Assembly: GCF_963664415.1 (NCBI RefSeq)
Contig: NZ_OY761445.1
Span: forward strand, 186,001 to 250,000
Source: an uncultured Desulfobacter sp.
GTDB lineage: Bacteria > Desulfobacterota > Desulfobacteria > Desulfobacterales > Desulfobacteraceae
Direction: 5' to 3'
Length of the DNA stretch: 64,000 nucleotides
Shown: positions 62,670 to 64,000 of the stretch, one piece after another
Layout of the letters: each line of letters opens with the position of its first letter
Numbering within the stretch: the stretch's first letter is position 1
The notes under the pieces: generated by a model
What the model saw: only the letters and a program-made list of their open reading frames with translations
What the model was told of the DNA's origin: nothing
The model's database searches: none
Made by a program: the position numbers and the translations under genes

Positions 62670-63122
62670 ATGAGAATCACTATAGACCTTGAGTTTAGCG
62701 AAGAAACAACGCAGCTACTCCACGCAACGATCAAAAAACTCCAAAATCTCATTCCTGGAAAAGCATTCAACATTTCGATCCATGAGCCCCCAGAAAATGC
62801 TCCCATACCAGAAGAGACCACCGATAAGGGCAATGATGTTCAAGCTGTCTCCCCTGTCCCCAAATCTAAGAACTCCAGGAAAATAAGAAAGAACTTCAGA
62901 CAAAACATTTTAAAGCTGATCAATCAGAGTGAAGGCCTATCCCCACAAGAAATTCAAACGATGACCGGATTAACCAGTAAGCAGGTTTCCAATGTCGTTT
63001 CTCTGTTGAAAAAAAACGGCTTGGTGGATCGAGTAAAAGGGAAGTACTACCAAAAGCCTGAACCTGGAATTGCGCTTGAAAAACAGGCGGACCAAGGAGA
63101 AACTGTAGCCCCTAAATCATAA
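62670..63122 (+). CDS. Winged-helix DNA-binding protein
   Basis: This 150-residue protein has an N-terminal beta/helical part (MRITIDLEFSEETTQLLHAT) of unknown role and a Ser/Pro-rich linker. A C-terminal winged helix (about 85-140: LSPQEIQTMTGLTSKQVSNV, VSLLKKNGLVDRVKGKYY) is of the MarR/IclR type. The start at 62670 is chosen over 62634 because AAAAAGGAAA lies about 10 nt before it, while the earlier ATG has no ribosome site. A short AAACCG/CGGTTT stem follows the stop. The target is unknown. Confidence 0.7.
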   Translation: MRITIDLEFSEETTQLLHATIKKLQNLIPGKAFNISIHEPPENAPIPEETTDKGNDVQAVSPVPKSKNSRKIRKNFRQNILKLINQSEGLSPQEIQTMTGLTSKQVSNVVSLLKKNGLVDRVKGKYYQKPEPGIALEKQADQGETVAPKS

Positions 63123-63263
63123 AAAAAAACCGAATCAGTATGTGAATAGCCCGGTTTCTTTTGTTTAGGTACAAGCTTGGAAATTGATTCCCAAAGTATT
63201 ATTCTATCAGCACAGATTCCGAAATGAATTGATAAAAATAAAATCAAGGCGAGGATTTTATAA

Positions 63264-63509
63264 ATGAACGCTTTTTTCAAACTTATCCAACCACCAGATG
63301 GTGTTCCTGTTCAGAGATGCCACACTTTACTGACATCTGCAGGCCTGTCCGGCCCGCCGGGGTTGTTGACCCGTCCCGAAGGCTTAAACTATCTGAGCCT
63401 GCAAGGCTTAACCCAAAAACTTAAAAACGCCATCCACCTTGCCTGGGCAACGGGGGTTGGCATGGTACCAGAAACTGTGATGCAGGGATATTACCGGCAC
63501 ATCAGGTGA
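63264..63509 (+). CDS. Hypothetical 81-residue protein
   Basis: ATG preceded by GCGAGGATT opens MNAFFKLIQPPDGVPVQRCH, then a Gly/Leu-rich stretch (SGPPGLLTRPEGLNYLSLQG). The product is soluble and matches no family I recognise. The ribosome site and steady composition make it plausible but unproven; it could be a fragment. Confidence 0.35.
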   Translation: MNAFFKLIQPPDGVPVQRCHTLLTSAGLSGPPGLLTRPEGLNYLSLQGLTQKLKNAIHLAWATGVGMVPETVMQGYYRHIR

Positions 63510-63593
63510 CGCCGGCCATGGATATGCAAGCATGAATATGCTATAATTGAGCATTACGTTTCATCAACCCTTCAAGAAAGAACCATAACCACC

Positions 63594-64000
63594 ATGTCAG
63601 CGTCAGCATATACTCCCCCCTGGAAACAGGCAGAAAAAAAACGTGCAGCCAGCCAGAAACGTTCCTCGTCCAGGCAATCTCATCCCTTTCTGGCCCAGGA
63701 TCCCAAGGCGGTCGTGGGCCAGTTCCACGATCTGCCCGTTGAAAATCTCTCGGATTACGGGGTCTATCTGAGCTTTGGCCGTGACAGGGTTCTCCTCCCC
63801 AATAAGTACGTGCCAGACGGCGTTGCCGTCGGGCAGATCATCCGCGTCTTTGTTCATACCGATTCCGAGGATCGGCCCGTGGCCACGACCCTGACCCCGG
63901 CCGGGGTGGTGGGGGATATCGTTGGGCTGAAAGTCCGGGATACGGCGACCTTTGGCATCTTCATGGACTGGGGCCTTGAAAAGGACCTGCTGGTTCCCCG
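63594..64000 (+). CDS. CvfB-like S1 RNA-binding protein (3' end outside window)
   Basis: The frame is open to the right edge. After a basic, low-complexity N-terminal extension (MSASAYTPPWKQAEKKRAAS), an S1-like unit follows: VGQFHDLPVENLSDYGVYLS, VLLPNKYVPDGVAVGQIIRV, TDSEDRPVATTLTPAG. A second begins VGLKVRDTATFGIFMDWGLE and continues KDLLVP. This is the tandem S1 layout of the CvfB/YitL family, which bind RNA and affect gene regulation. The usual CvfB protein lacks the 35-residue basic extension, so either this lineage has it or the start is later; the GTG in the codon string for AVVGQF is an alternative. The ribosome site before 63594 is weak. Confidence 0.85.
   Translation, partial: MSASAYTPPWKQAEKKRAASQKRSSSRQSHPFLAQDPKAVVGQFHDLPVENLSDYGVYLSFGRDRVLLPNKYVPDGVAVGQIIRVFVHTDSEDRPVATTLTPAGVVGDIVGLKVRDTATFGIFMDWGLEKDLLVP

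Noticed and set aside
63127..63157. Hairpin AAACCG/CGGTTT after the winged-helix gene
   Set aside because: Only 6-bp arms with a 19-nt loop; too weak to call a terminator on its own.
1..64000. CRISPR arrays, tRNA and rRNA genes
   Set aside because: No regularly spaced repeats, cloverleaf-like segments or rRNA signatures were noticed; short tRNAs could still be missed by eye.

Overview
The window looks like a chromosomal segment of a Desulfobacterota bacterium, most likely a sulfate reducer of the Desulfobacterales. This rests on overall gene style: many PAS, dCache and hybrid-kinase sensors, dense insertion-sequence debris, DUF362 plus NapH-type iron-sulfur proteins, and PAS proteins ending in a Cys-rich LPICS module. 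No rRNA or tRNA was seen, so the assignment is inference.

Layout. 1-1529: end of a hybrid histidine kinase. 1680-4778: minus-strand one-carbon/nitrogen genes folD, purU and a Glu/Leu/Phe/Val dehydrogenase. 4779-14061: a plus-strand nitrogen block behind a near-consensus sigma-54 promoter, with PII, AmtB, a class II glutamine amidotransferase, a fused GXGXG-FMN glutamate-synthase protein with a duplicated barrel, a GlnT-type glutamine synthetase and an XRE-cupin regulator. 14562-22755: two chemoreceptors, a lipoprotein and several broken genes (NtrC-type regulator, IS91-type transposase, glycosyltransferase, radical SAM). 22946-25560: an AT-rich three-gene island with a P-loop ATPase carrying a zinc ribbon. 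25867-32621: mobile DNA, with a resolvase, Uma2 nuclease, IS630 and reverse-transcriptase remnants, and a group II intron whose maturase gene is split by a 2.77-kb serine-recombinase element. 32695-36271: a Crp/Fnr regulator and a gingipain-like C25 protease. 36326-40857: a biotin operon (bioD, bioA, an SSS transporter, bioB) behind a BirA-type operator. 41625-46280: a PAS protein and a CsoR-CopA copper locus. 46512-50440: LysR regulator, RarD transporter, uridine kinase and a chimeric pseudogene. 50641-52593: a DUF2235 hydrolase and a peptidoglycan amidase. 53231-55934: a graveyard of decayed genes. 55963-58491: a Tat-exported DUF362 protein and a NapH-NapG-like fusion. 58720-64000: a large hybrid kinase, a winged-helix protein and the start of a CvfB-like S1 protein.

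How genes may work together. The nitrogen block reads as ammonium (or methylammonium) uptake and glutamate-family amide/amine transfer under PII and sigma-54 control. Its divergent neighbours folD and purU oxidise folate-bound one-carbon units to formate. In methylotrophs these same families form the gamma-glutamylmethylamide/N-methylglutamate route, which makes that reading worth testing, although no N-methylglutamate dehydrogenase is in view.

The most distinctive structural observation is the recombinase element inserted with a 2-bp AA repeat inside the group II intron maturase; removing it restores the expected codons. The best candidate for an undescribed functional system is the ATPase/zinc-ribbon island at 22946-25560.
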